From Albimonas sp051747505 (lineage in GTDB: Bacteria; Pseudomonadota; Alphaproteobacteria; Rhodobacterales; Rhodobacteraceae): a DNA stretch of 22,675 bases. The DNA is taken from the NCBI GenBank assembly GCA_051747505.1, contig JBNJGE010000028.1, positions 1 to 22,675 of the forward strand, in the 5' to 3' direction. Positions within the stretch are counted from its first letter, which is position 1. Every line of letters starts with the position of its first letter. The notes beneath the pieces are model-generated. The model did no database searches. It had not been told where the DNA came from and was given only the letters and a program-made list of their open reading frames with translations. Position numbers and translations under genes: made by a program. Shown here piece after piece: positions 7,544 through 14,478 of this stretch.

Positions 7544-8341
7544 ATGCCCGATTTCGACCCTTTCGCGGAATTCCGCATGACCGGCCACAGCGCCATCGTC
7601 ACCGGCGGCGCCCAGAACATCGGCGAGGCGATCGCGCGCAGCTTCGCCGGCGCCGGCGCGAAGGTGATGATCGCCGACCTCGACGGCGACAAGGCGCAGG
7701 CGACGGCCGAGAAGCTCGCCGAAGAGACCGGCGGCGAACTCCGCGGCATCGGCTGCGACGTGACGAAGCAGGCGGACATCGACGCCTGCGTCGCCGCCAC
7801 GGCGGACGCCTTCGGCGGGATCTCCACGCTGGTCAACAATGTCGGCTGGGGCCGCGCCTACGAGGATCCGCTCGACGTCGCGCCCGAGGACATGCTGGAG
7901 AGCTACAAGCTCAACACCCTCTCGGCCATGCAGATGACCGCGGCCTGCCGGCCCCATCTGCTGAAGGCCGAGAACCCCACCGTCACCAATTCCGGCTCGC
8001 TGGTCGGCGTCCTGCCCGCCTTCGACTTCATCGCCTATTCCTCGGCCAAGGCCGGGCTCAACCACCTGATGCTGGGGCTCGCCCACTACTTCGCCAAGAA
8101 GGTGCGGATCAACACGATCCTGATCGGCTCGGTCATCACCCCCGGCTACGCCGAGGCGGGGCTGGACGAGAAGGTGGTGGACCGGCTGATGCACCCCGAC
8201 AACCTGACCGGCCGCCCCGGCCGGCCGGAGGATGTCGCCAACGCCTTCCTCTGGCTGGCCTCGCCCGCGGGCGGCTGGGTCTCCGGCCAGACCATCCAGG
8301 TCGCCGGCGGCGGCAGGCGGGTGCGGCTGATCCCCGAATGA
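7544..8341 (+). CDS. SDR family oxidoreductase
   Basis: A second classical SDR, 265 residues, 27 bases after hdhA. Its cofactor loop is TGGAQNIG (20-27), replacing the usual TGxxxGIG Gly-Ile spacing with Asn-Ile. D45 suggests NAD preference. NNVG is at 98-101, and the catalytic triad is S152, Y165 and K169 (YSSAK). The C-terminal GGWVSGQTIQVAGGG is typical. The region after the active site reads RINTILIGSVITP, where most family members have VNxxxPGxxxT, so the substrate pocket probably differs from HdhA. It may act on the same substrate as HdhA at another position. The stop overlaps the start of the downstream outer-membrane protein gene (ATGA), indicating one operon. Confidence 0.88.
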   Translation: MPDFDPFAEFRMTGHSAIVTGGAQNIGEAIARSFAGAGAKVMIADLDGDKAQATAEKLAEETGGELRGIGCDVTKQADIDACVAATADAFGGISTLVNNVGWGRAYEDPLDVAPEDMLESYKLNTLSAMQMTAACRPHLLKAENPTVTNSGSLVGVLPAFDFIAYSSAKAGLNHLMLGLAHYFAKKVRINTILIGSVITPGYAEAGLDEKVVDRLMHPDNLTGRPGRPEDVANAFLWLASPAGGWVSGQTIQVAGGGRRVRLIPE

Positions 8342-10095
8342 GCCTCCGGGGCCTGCCGCGCGCGGCGCTGGCCGCCGCGCTCGCCCTCGCCCCCGCGGCG
8401 GCGGCGGGGCAGACCGGCGCGGGCGCGTCCGGCGGGCCGGGCTACGCCGCCCTGGCGCCGCTCTCGGGCGGCGAGACGCTGACGGAGGTGGAGGTCGAGC
8501 TCCGCCCGCCCGACGCGCCCGGCGCCGCGCAGGCCGCGGCCGCCGCGCGCGCGGCGCTCGGCTTCGCCTCCGGCGACCGCTGGGAGCCCGCGCTGGAGGG
8601 CCCCGCGCTCGCCCGCCTGCGCGCCCTGCCGGGCGTGAGCGGCGCCCGGCTGGAGAGCGCACGCGCCGCCGGAGGCGCCACGGGCCGCCTGCGCGTGGTG
8701 CTGGAACTGGCGCCGGAGGCCGCCGCGCCCGCCCCGGGCCTGCTGCGCAGCGGCGACCTCTCGGATTTTCCCGTCCTGCTGCGCGACGGGGGCGCCTATC
8801 TCAAGGTCCAGCTCGAGGGCGGCTTCGGCCTGTTCTCCGACGGCAACCCGTGGTTCGGGCAGTCGGAGACGTTCACCCGGGGCAACCCGCTGGTGCAGGA
8901 CCCCGACCGCGGCGCCGGAACCGGCGGCCGCGCCACCTGGGCCGAGGGCTTCGTCCATGCCGGCCTCGGCGGCGTGGCGCCGCTGGGCGGGGACGGCCTC
9001 CACGCCTTCGGCGCCGCGACCGCCATCGCCCCCGCCTCCGCCGGCCGCGACATCTTCCGCGACGACGCCCGCGCCAGCTTCGATCTCGAGCAGCTCTATG
9101 CCGGCCTCCTCTACGCGCCTCAGGGCCGCGACCTGCGCCTCAAGGCCTCCGTCGGCCGCCAGAACTTCACGCTCAACGACGGCTTCCTGGTCTCGCGCTA
9201 CGCCTCCCAGTGGAACGCCGGCCCCCGCCCCGGCGTCTATCTCGCCCCGCGCACGGCGCACGACTTCTCCGTCCTCGCCTCCGCGCGCCTGGGCGACTGG
9301 TCGGCGCAGGGCTTCCTGCTCGACCCCAACGAATACGAGCCCATCGAGTCGAACACGCAGCTGCTGGGCTTCAACCTGCGCCGCCAGATCGATCCGTGCC
9401 TGTCCCTCGACGCCACCGTCCTGCACGTGCCCGATTCCGACGCCGCCTACCGCGCCCCCGACGGCCTCGCCCGCGGGCGCGAGGGGCTGTGGGCCTTCGC
9501 CGGCCATCTGCGCCGCCGCGCGCCCCCCGACGCGCCGGGCCCGTGGTTCGAGACCGAGCTCGCCCATCAGCGCCACCAGGACTTCGACATGTCAGCCTGG
9601 GCCGGCTACGCCGAGGCCGGCTGGATCTTCCGCAACGCGCCCTGGACGCCCAGCCTCTCCTACCGCCTCGCCCACTTCACCGGCGACGACCCCGACACCA
9701 CGGCCTACGAGCGCTACGACACCCTCTATTCCGGCGGGCTCGACCACTGGCTGCAGGGCATCACCATCAACAAGCTGCTCAGCCAGGCCAACCGCACCAC
9801 GCACCGCCTGCGCTTCAACGTGGCGCCGGACCCGAAGCTGAACCTCACCCTCGACCTCTACCGCCACATCGCCGACCAGCGGAACAATCTCGGCGCCAAC
9901 CCGGCGTTGGGAACCCTCGCCTCGCGCGAGCTGGGCGACGAGGTCCAGCTCATCGCGCGCTGGGCCGTGTCGCCCCGTGTCCTGGTCATGGGCATCGCCT
10001 CCGTCGCCTTTCCCGGCAGCGCCATCGAGGCCGCCGCCGCCGGCGGCGCCGATCCCTGGAGCACGCTGCAGCTCCAGCTCTTCTGGGGCTTCTGA
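8338..10095 (+). CDS. Outer-membrane beta-barrel protein with N-terminal POTRA-like domain
   Basis: The 585-residue product starts with a signal peptide (Ala-rich, cleavage near residue 24). Residues about 49-125 have the beta-alpha-alpha-beta-beta pattern of a POTRA domain: a TEVEVEL strand, a helix ending in GFASGD, RLRALPGVSGARLES, then GRLRVVLEL. Residues about 150-585 are alternating amphipathic strands ending in LQLFWGF; a terminal Phe is the classic outer-membrane insertion signal. Within the barrel, SVGRQNFTLNDGF and AYERYDTLYSGG resemble alginate-export (AlgE-like) barrels. It probably forms a channel for the pathway's substrate. The ATG overlaps the SDR stop, so it is translationally coupled to a cytoplasmic enzyme. 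The POTRA assignment is by pattern only; the barrel is secure. Confidence 0.8.
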   Translation: MSLRGLPRAALAAALALAPAAAAGQTGAGASGGPGYAALAPLSGGETLTEVEVELRPPDAPGAAQAAAAARAALGFASGDRWEPALEGPALARLRALPGVSGARLESARAAGGATGRLRVVLELAPEAAAPAPGLLRSGDLSDFPVLLRDGGAYLKVQLEGGFGLFSDGNPWFGQSETFTRGNPLVQDPDRGAGTGGRATWAEGFVHAGLGGVAPLGGDGLHAFGAATAIAPASAGRDIFRDDARASFDLEQLYAGLLYAPQGRDLRLKASVGRQNFTLNDGFLVSRYASQWNAGPRPGVYLAPRTAHDFSVLASARLGDWSAQGFLLDPNEYEPIESNTQLLGFNLRRQIDPCLSLDATVLHVPDSDAAYRAPDGLARGREGLWAFAGHLRRRAPPDAPGPWFETELAHQRHQDFDMSAWAGYAEAGWIFRNAPWTPSLSYRLAHFTGDDPDTTAYERYDTLYSGGLDHWLQGITINKLLSQANRTTHRLRFNVAPDPKLNLTLDLYRHIADQRNNLGANPALGTLASRELGDEVQLIARWAVSPRVLVMGIASVAFPGSAIEAAAAGGADPWSTLQLQLFWGF

Positions 10096-10158
10096 AATGG
10101 CCGGCCCCGCACGCCGCCCCGCGCTTCGAGCCGACCCTCGCCATGCAAGGAGACTGCC

Positions 10159-10623
10159 ATGACCGCCGCCGCCCCCGTCCCTTCCGAGCGCGAGATCGCC
10201 CGCGGCGCCGCGATCAACGGCGTGATCAACGCCGTCATCAACGGCGGCATCCAGGCCTGGCTGCTCGCCGGCAAGGGGCCGCTGCCGCTGACCGTGGACG
10301 GCATCACCAACGAGACCACGACCGTCTTCGGGGCCGCGGCGCCGCTCGCCGTCAGCCTCGCCATGATCCTGACGGTGGTGAACTACCTGCAGCTCAAGCG
10401 CCCGCGGCCGCCCTTCTGGCCCGCCTATCTCGGCATGACGCTCAAGCACGGCTTCTTCGCGCTCGGCGTGCTGATCACCCTCGCGGTGCTGTGGCAGCGC
10501 ATCTTCGGCTCGCTGCTCGTCTCCCTGCCCGCCGCCGTGATCATCCTTGGCATCGTCGCCGGCATCGCCGCCGGAACGGTGACATTCATGACCATCCGGG
10601 CGAGCCTGGCCCAGGCGCGCTGA
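10159..10623 (+). CDS. Four-helix inner-membrane protein, unknown function
   Basis: The 154-residue product has an AAGGAG site (10147-10152) before the ATG at 10159. Four hydrophobic segments are visible at about residues 17-38, 58-78, 90-113 and 119-145. The first contains a repetitive small-residue/Asn pattern (INGVINAVINGG), which suggests helix packing or a turn. The loop between helices 1 and 2 holds DGITNETTTVFG, and a basic KRPRP segment follows helix 2. I do not recognise a named family. It lies 63 bases after the barrel gene and 80 before the hydrolase gene on the same strand, so it probably belongs to the same operon and may assist transport. Confidence 0.75.
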   Translation: MTAAAPVPSEREIARGAAINGVINAVINGGIQAWLLAGKGPLPLTVDGITNETTTVFGAAAPLAVSLAMILTVVNYLQLKRPRPPFWPAYLGMTLKHGFFALGVLITLAVLWQRIFGSLLVSLPAAVIILGIVAGIAAGTVTFMTIRASLAQAR

Positions 10624-10703
10624 TGCGCGCCGGCCTTCCGCCCGCGGGGGCCCGGCACGCGCCGCCGGGCCCCGCCCCGAGTTTCCAAGGATCCGGTGAC
10701 CGC

Positions 10704-12026
10704 ATGAGACGCTCGCTCCGCCGCCTCGCCGCCGCCGTCGCGGCCTCTCTCCCCATCGCCGCGCCGGCCTTGGCGCAGACCCTGACGGCGGAGCAGTCCG
10801 ATCCCCGGCGGATGGGCTGGATGCAGGGCTTCCCGCCGCCGCCCGAGCGGATGATCACGCAGCCGGACTCGGTCTATTTCAGCTTCCCGCGCCTGCGCTG
10901 GTCGGTCTGCCACCTGCGCGAATTCCTGCCGACCGAGCGCATCTCCCGCGGGCTCGGAGCGCCGGTTCCGCTGGAGCGCCTCCCCCCGCGCGCCTTCGCC
11001 GACGCGCGCGCCGAGATCGACGCGCTGACCTTCACGCCGATCGGAGCCGAGGAGGAGATGACCTGGGCGGAGTCGCTGGGGGCGAACTACACCGACGGCA
11101 TCCTGATCCTGCATCGCGGCCGCGTGGTCTACGAGCGCTATGCCGGCTGCCTGGAGGAGGACGGCATGCATGCCGCGATGTCGATGACCAAGTCGGTCAC
11201 CGGACTTCTCGCCGAGATCATGGTGGTGGAGGGCGCGCTCGACGACTCCGCCCGCGTGGCCGACATTATCCCGGAAGTGGCCGAGAGCGCCTTCGGCTCC
11301 GCCACGGTCCGGCAGGTCATGGACATGACCACGGGCGTTCAATACTCGGAGGACTACGCCGACCCGAACGCCGACATCTGGCGCTATTCGGCCGCGGCGA
11401 GCCCCCTGCCCAAGCCGGAAGGCTACGACGGCCCGGACGGCTATTGGGAATACCTGCAGCAGGCGAAGCCCGACGGCGCGCATGGCGAGGCCTTCCACTA
11501 CAGGACGATCAACTCCGACATGCTGGGCTGGATCATCAGCCGCGTCTCGGGCCGCTCGTTCACCGAACTCGTCTCCGAGCGCCTCTGGCGGCGGATGGGC
11601 GCGGAGCAGGACGCCTACGCGACGGTGGACGGCAAGGGCGTGCCCTTCGCGGGCGGCGGGCTCAGCGCGGGCCTGCGCGATCTCGGCCGGCTCGGGCTGC
11701 TGATGCTGAACGAGGGGGAGATCAACGGCGCGCGGCTGTTCCCCGCCCAGGTCGTGCGCAATATCCGCGCCGGCGGCGACCCGGCGAAGTTCGCCGGCTT
11801 CCCCACCCTGCCCGGTGCCAGCTACGCCAGCCAGTGGTGGATCCTGCGCAACGCCCACGGCGCCTTCGCGGCGCGCGGCGTCCATGGCCAGACAATCTAT
11901 GTCGATTCCGCGGCGGAGATGGTGCTGGTGCGCTTCGCCTCCTTCCCCAGGGCCCAGAACGGCCTGATCGACCCGACCTCCCTGCCCGCCTACCAGGCCG
12001 TCGCCGAACACCTGATGTCGAAATGA
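10704..12026 (+). CDS. Exported serine hydrolase, 6-aminohexanoate-dimer hydrolase (NylB)-like
   Basis: A beta-lactamase-fold serine hydrolase of 440 residues with a Sec signal peptide (cleaved after PALA, about residue 24), so the enzyme acts in the periplasm or outside. The nucleophile motif is SMTK (S160, K163), the Tyr motif is FHYRTINSD (Y266) and the third motif is GVHGQTIYVD (H394-Q396). From memory these and the blocks EDYADP, YASQWW and FAGGGLSAGLRDL parallel NylB, the 6-aminohexanoate-dimer hydrolase, which hydrolyses amides and also esters. The extra ~110 N-terminal residues before the catalytic domain are longer than in NylB. Last gene of the hdhA cluster, ending before a T-tailed hairpin. 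The substrate is unknown: amide, ester or peptide bonds are all possible. Confidence 0.85.
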   Translation: MRRSLRRLAAAVAASLPIAAPALAQTLTAEQSDPRRMGWMQGFPPPPERMITQPDSVYFSFPRLRWSVCHLREFLPTERISRGLGAPVPLERLPPRAFADARAEIDALTFTPIGAEEEMTWAESLGANYTDGILILHRGRVVYERYAGCLEEDGMHAAMSMTKSVTGLLAEIMVVEGALDDSARVADIIPEVAESAFGSATVRQVMDMTTGVQYSEDYADPNADIWRYSAAASPLPKPEGYDGPDGYWEYLQQAKPDGAHGEAFHYRTINSDMLGWIISRVSGRSFTELVSERLWRRMGAEQDAYATVDGKGVPFAGGGLSAGLRDLGRLGLLMLNEGEINGARLFPAQVVRNIRAGGDPAKFAGFPTLPGASYASQWWILRNAHGAFAARGVHGQTIYVDSAAEMVLVRFASFPRAQNGLIDPTSLPAYQAVAEHLMSK

Positions 12027-12095
12027 GAAGGGCGGGCGCGCAGGCCGCGGTCCGACGGCACGCCGTCTTCGCGTTGACGACAGCAGGTCTGGCGG

Positions 12096-12122
12096 GCCCG
12101 CGTTCCGGCGGGCGCAACTTTT
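12096..12122 (+). terminator. Rho-independent terminator-like hairpin closing the hdhA cluster
   Basis: GCCCGC (12096-12101) pairs with GCGGGC (12108-12113) over a GTTCCG loop and is followed by GCAAC and TTTT at 12119-12122. It is about 70 bases after the hydrolase stop and is the only hairpin of this window with a proper T run close by. Confidence 0.55.
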
Positions 12123-12593
12123 CAATGAGCAGAGAACCTTCAACCCGGGTCCCGTCCGCTCCGCCACTTGCCCGGTGAATGACGCCGCCTCTTCGGACCG
12201 CCGCCGAATCTTGCCGGTCTGACCTTCCGCGTTGATCAAAGCCGCCCTTGGCTGGAATTCTCCGGCTGGCGGCGGATCGCGTCCGCCTTCGCTTTGCCCC
12301 CTGGCACGGCGATCATCCTCCTGCCGGACCGGCTGCGCTTCACGGACCGTCTTTCTTCATCCATTCAAAGGTGGAAGACTCCGGCCAGCAGCGGTCAGGA
12401 CCAGACACCCGGGAATGCCGGTACGGAGCCACAAGCGGAGGAGCGCGTGAGGCGAAGCGCGGACCAACACCCGGTTCGGGATTTGCCCGGCTTCCATTGC
12501 TTCCACGGCCTGGACGGCGCCTTCCGGAGTCTTCCAAACTGATCGGAGGTCGGATCCTTGCGGAACGGGACGCGCTGCGGCGAAGGCGGGAAA
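12123..12593. other. Non-coding stretch before the SH3b gene
   Basis: About 470 bases with no supported gene. The composition is less GC-extreme in places (TTTCTTCATCCATTCAAAGG near 12351-12370). The stretch presumably contains the promoter for the SH3b protein gene, but I cannot assign -35/-10 boxes. Confidence 0.4.
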
Positions 12594-13223
12594 ATGCTCT
12601 GGCGTGGCGCGGTCATGGGGTTGGCGCTGCTCTGGGCGGGGCCGGCGTCGGCGACCCAGGAGTACATTCTGCCGACGCTCTTCGATGTGACCGACGTGGC
12701 CGCGGACGACGTGCTGAACATCCGCGCAAGACCAAGCGCCCGGAGCGAGATCATCGGCGCTCTCGCCGCCAACGCCCGCGATATCGAGGTGGTCGGCCAC
12801 GACGGCAGCGGACGCTGGGCGCAGGTCAACACGAACGAGCGCCGCGGCTGGGTCGCGCTGCGCCACCTCGCCTACCGCACCGATGTATGGGAGCCGGGCG
12901 AACTCCCCGAGACGCTGCGCTGCATGGGAACCGAGCCCTTCTGGTCGCTGGCGTTCAGGCGGAACGCGGCCATCTTGTCTGCGCCGGCGCGTCCGGACTC
13001 CACGATGACGCTGGAGGCCGTGCTGGACACCGGTGTCTTCCGCTCGCCTCGTCGAGCGATTGTCGCCGGGGACGCGGAGCGGAGCCTCACGGCGGTCATC
13101 ACCCCCGCAATCTGTTCCGACGGGATGTCGGACAGGGTCTACGGGCTCGACGCAACGCTGGTCATCGAGGACGCGGAGGGACCGCGGATGCTGACCGGCT
13201 GCTGTTCGATCGCGCCTCGCTGA
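12594..13223 (+). CDS. Exported SH3b-domain protein with a C-terminal COG3650-like domain
   Basis: I chose the ATG at 12594 (209 residues) because GAAGG (12582-12586) is well spaced and it places a signal peptide at the N-terminus (MLWRGAVMGLALLWAGPASA). A TTG at 12558 would add 12 residues. Residues about 31-90 form a bacterial SH3 domain: LNIRARPSARSEIIGAL, then VVGHDGSGRWAQV and RRGWVALRHL. The C-terminal part has CMGTEPFWSLAF, CSDGMSDRVYG and GCC near the end, a pattern of small exported domains that recognise or bind to the cell envelope (COG3650/HslJ-like). The four cysteines may pair in the periplasm. It seems monocistronic; the role is probably envelope binding, unproven. Confidence 0.78.
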   Translation: MLWRGAVMGLALLWAGPASATQEYILPTLFDVTDVAADDVLNIRARPSARSEIIGALAANARDIEVVGHDGSGRWAQVNTNERRGWVALRHLAYRTDVWEPGELPETLRCMGTEPFWSLAFRRNAAILSAPARPDSTMTLEAVLDTGVFRSPRRAIVAGDAERSLTAVITPAICSDGMSDRVYGLDATLVIEDAEGPRMLTGCCSIAPR

Positions 13224-13462
13224 AGGCTGCGCAAGCCGCGCGGTCGGGGCGGTTTCAGGAGCCGACGCCCCGCTGGTCGGACGGCTTTCGGGAGGAAATC
13301 CCACTTCTCAAGGAACATCCGAGGCGCCACGCTGCCCGACGCCGCCGGAACCGGGCGGGGCGATGGGCTGCGGCCCAAGGGGGCGTGGTTTGATCCGCTG
13401 CATCCGCGGGTCTTGATCCCGCACGCCGTGTGGTTCCTGACCGCTTCGAGGGAGGATGATGC

Positions 13463-14443
13463 ATGAGGGTTCTCGTCACCGGCGCCGCCGGCTTCATCGG
13501 GCGCGCGCTGACCCGTGAGCTTCTCCGGGACCCGCGCCTCGCAGGGGCTGACGGGAGAACGGAGCCGATCTCGGAACTGGTGCTGGCGGACATCGCGGAG
13601 CCGCCGCCGCCCGGAACGCTCCCGGATGCGAAGGTGACGCGCTGCAGGATCGATCTGGCGGACGAGTCGGGTCTCGAGCCGATATGGGGCGAGGGCTTTC
13701 ATTCGATCTTTCACCTCGCCGCCTCCCTGACGCTCGAGGCCGAGCGGGACCCTCCGGCCGGGTGGGCCGTGAACCTGCGGGCGCCGCTGCGCCTGATGGA
13801 GGCGGCGCGGCGGACCTCTCCGCGGCGGCCGCGAATGGTCTGCGCCTCGTCCATGGCGGTCTTCGGAGGTGATCTGCCCGACAGGGTGGACGAGAGCACG
13901 CCGCCCGCGCCGCGCACCGCCTACGGCACGGCCAAGGCGGCGACCGAGCTGCTGCTGGCCGACCACACCCGGCGGGGGGATCTGGACGGGCGCGCGCTGC
14001 GTCCGCCGGTGGTGCTGCTGCGGCGGGGCGCGGCCTCGCCCGCGGTCTCGGACATCATCGCCGCCATGGCGCGGGAGCCTCTGGAGGGCCGCGACTTCGC
14101 CGCCCCCTTCGCGCCGGAGGACGCCTTTCCGGTGGTCTCCGCCGCCCAGGTGGCGCGCAGCCTGCGCCGGCTGCACGACGCGCCGGGCGAGGCGCTGCCC
14201 TTCTCCCGCGCCGTCAATCAGCCGGGCCTGACGGTGACGGCGGGCGAGATCGCGGAGGCGCTGGCCCGGGTGGGCGGGCCGGAAGCGGCGGCGCGGCTGA
14301 GCTTCGCGCCGGACCCGGCGATCCGGCAGGTCGTCTCCGGCTGGCCGCGGGCGCTGGTCAGCTCCGTCCCCCTGCCCGAGCCGCTGGAGGCGGACCCGGA
14401 CTTCGACGCGATCCTGCGAGGGTTTCTGGCCGGAGAGGGATGA
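13463..14443 (+). CDS. NAD-dependent epimerase/dehydratase family SDR, D-erythronate dehydrogenase (DenD)-like
   Basis: An extended SDR of 326 residues with the N-terminal NAD motif GAAGFIG (7-13), the active-site segment SSMAVFGG (S129/S130) and YGTAK (Y154, K158). The block YGTAKAATELLLADHTRRG, followed by a DGRALRPPVVLLRRG segment, then REPLEG, and the later VNQPGLTVTAGEIAEAL strongly recall DenD, which oxidises D-erythronate at C2 in four-carbon sugar-acid breakdown. The companion kinase and decarboxylase genes of that pathway are not in this window, so another sugar-like substrate is possible. GGAGG (13451-13455) lies 7 bases before the ATG. It ends 17 bases from the convergent CoA ligase gene. 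Confidence 0.8.
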   Translation: MRVLVTGAAGFIGRALTRELLRDPRLAGADGRTEPISELVLADIAEPPPPGTLPDAKVTRCRIDLADESGLEPIWGEGFHSIFHLAASLTLEAERDPPAGWAVNLRAPLRLMEAARRTSPRRPRMVCASSMAVFGGDLPDRVDESTPPAPRTAYGTAKAATELLLADHTRRGDLDGRALRPPVVLLRRGAASPAVSDIIAAMAREPLEGRDFAAPFAPEDAFPVVSAAQVARSLRRLHDAPGEALPFSRAVNQPGLTVTAGEIAEALARVGGPEAAARLSFAPDPAIRQVVSGWPRALVSSVPLPEPLEADPDFDAILRGFLAGEG

Positions 14444-14449
14444 CGGCGG

Positions 14450-14478
14450 GGGCGCCGGCTCAGCCGCCGGCGGCGCCC
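14450..14478. terminator. Possible bidirectional terminator between convergent genes
   Basis: GGGCGCC (14450-14456) pairs with GGCGCCC (14472-14478), with an inner GGC/GCC pairing around TCA. The hairpin spans the end of the CoA ligase gene and the 16-base gap between the two convergent genes. On the plus strand it is followed by TCCTTTC. Confidence 0.35.

Noticed and set aside
6704..8662. A 652-codon minus-strand open frame opposite both SDR genes
   Set aside because: Low-complexity Gly/Ala/Arg composition and exact overlap with two well-recognised genes; it is an antisense by-product.
10159..10260. Amino-acid repeat INGVINAVINGG as a tandem repeat
   Set aside because: It is limited to about 12 residues within one transmembrane helix and not repeated at DNA level over a longer span.
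8850..10703. A long in-frame upstream extension of the NylB-like hydrolase, and the same region as a separate gene
   Set aside because: The extension is Arg/Pro/Ala-rich and runs across the barrel gene in another frame. The hydrolase has its own ATG and signal peptide at 10704.
12340..12537. Possible dispersed-repeat or short minus-strand protein in the gap before the SH3b gene
   Set aside because: A CCCGGGAATG-like segment hinted at a dispersed repeat, but no second copy is in the window and no pairing was found.
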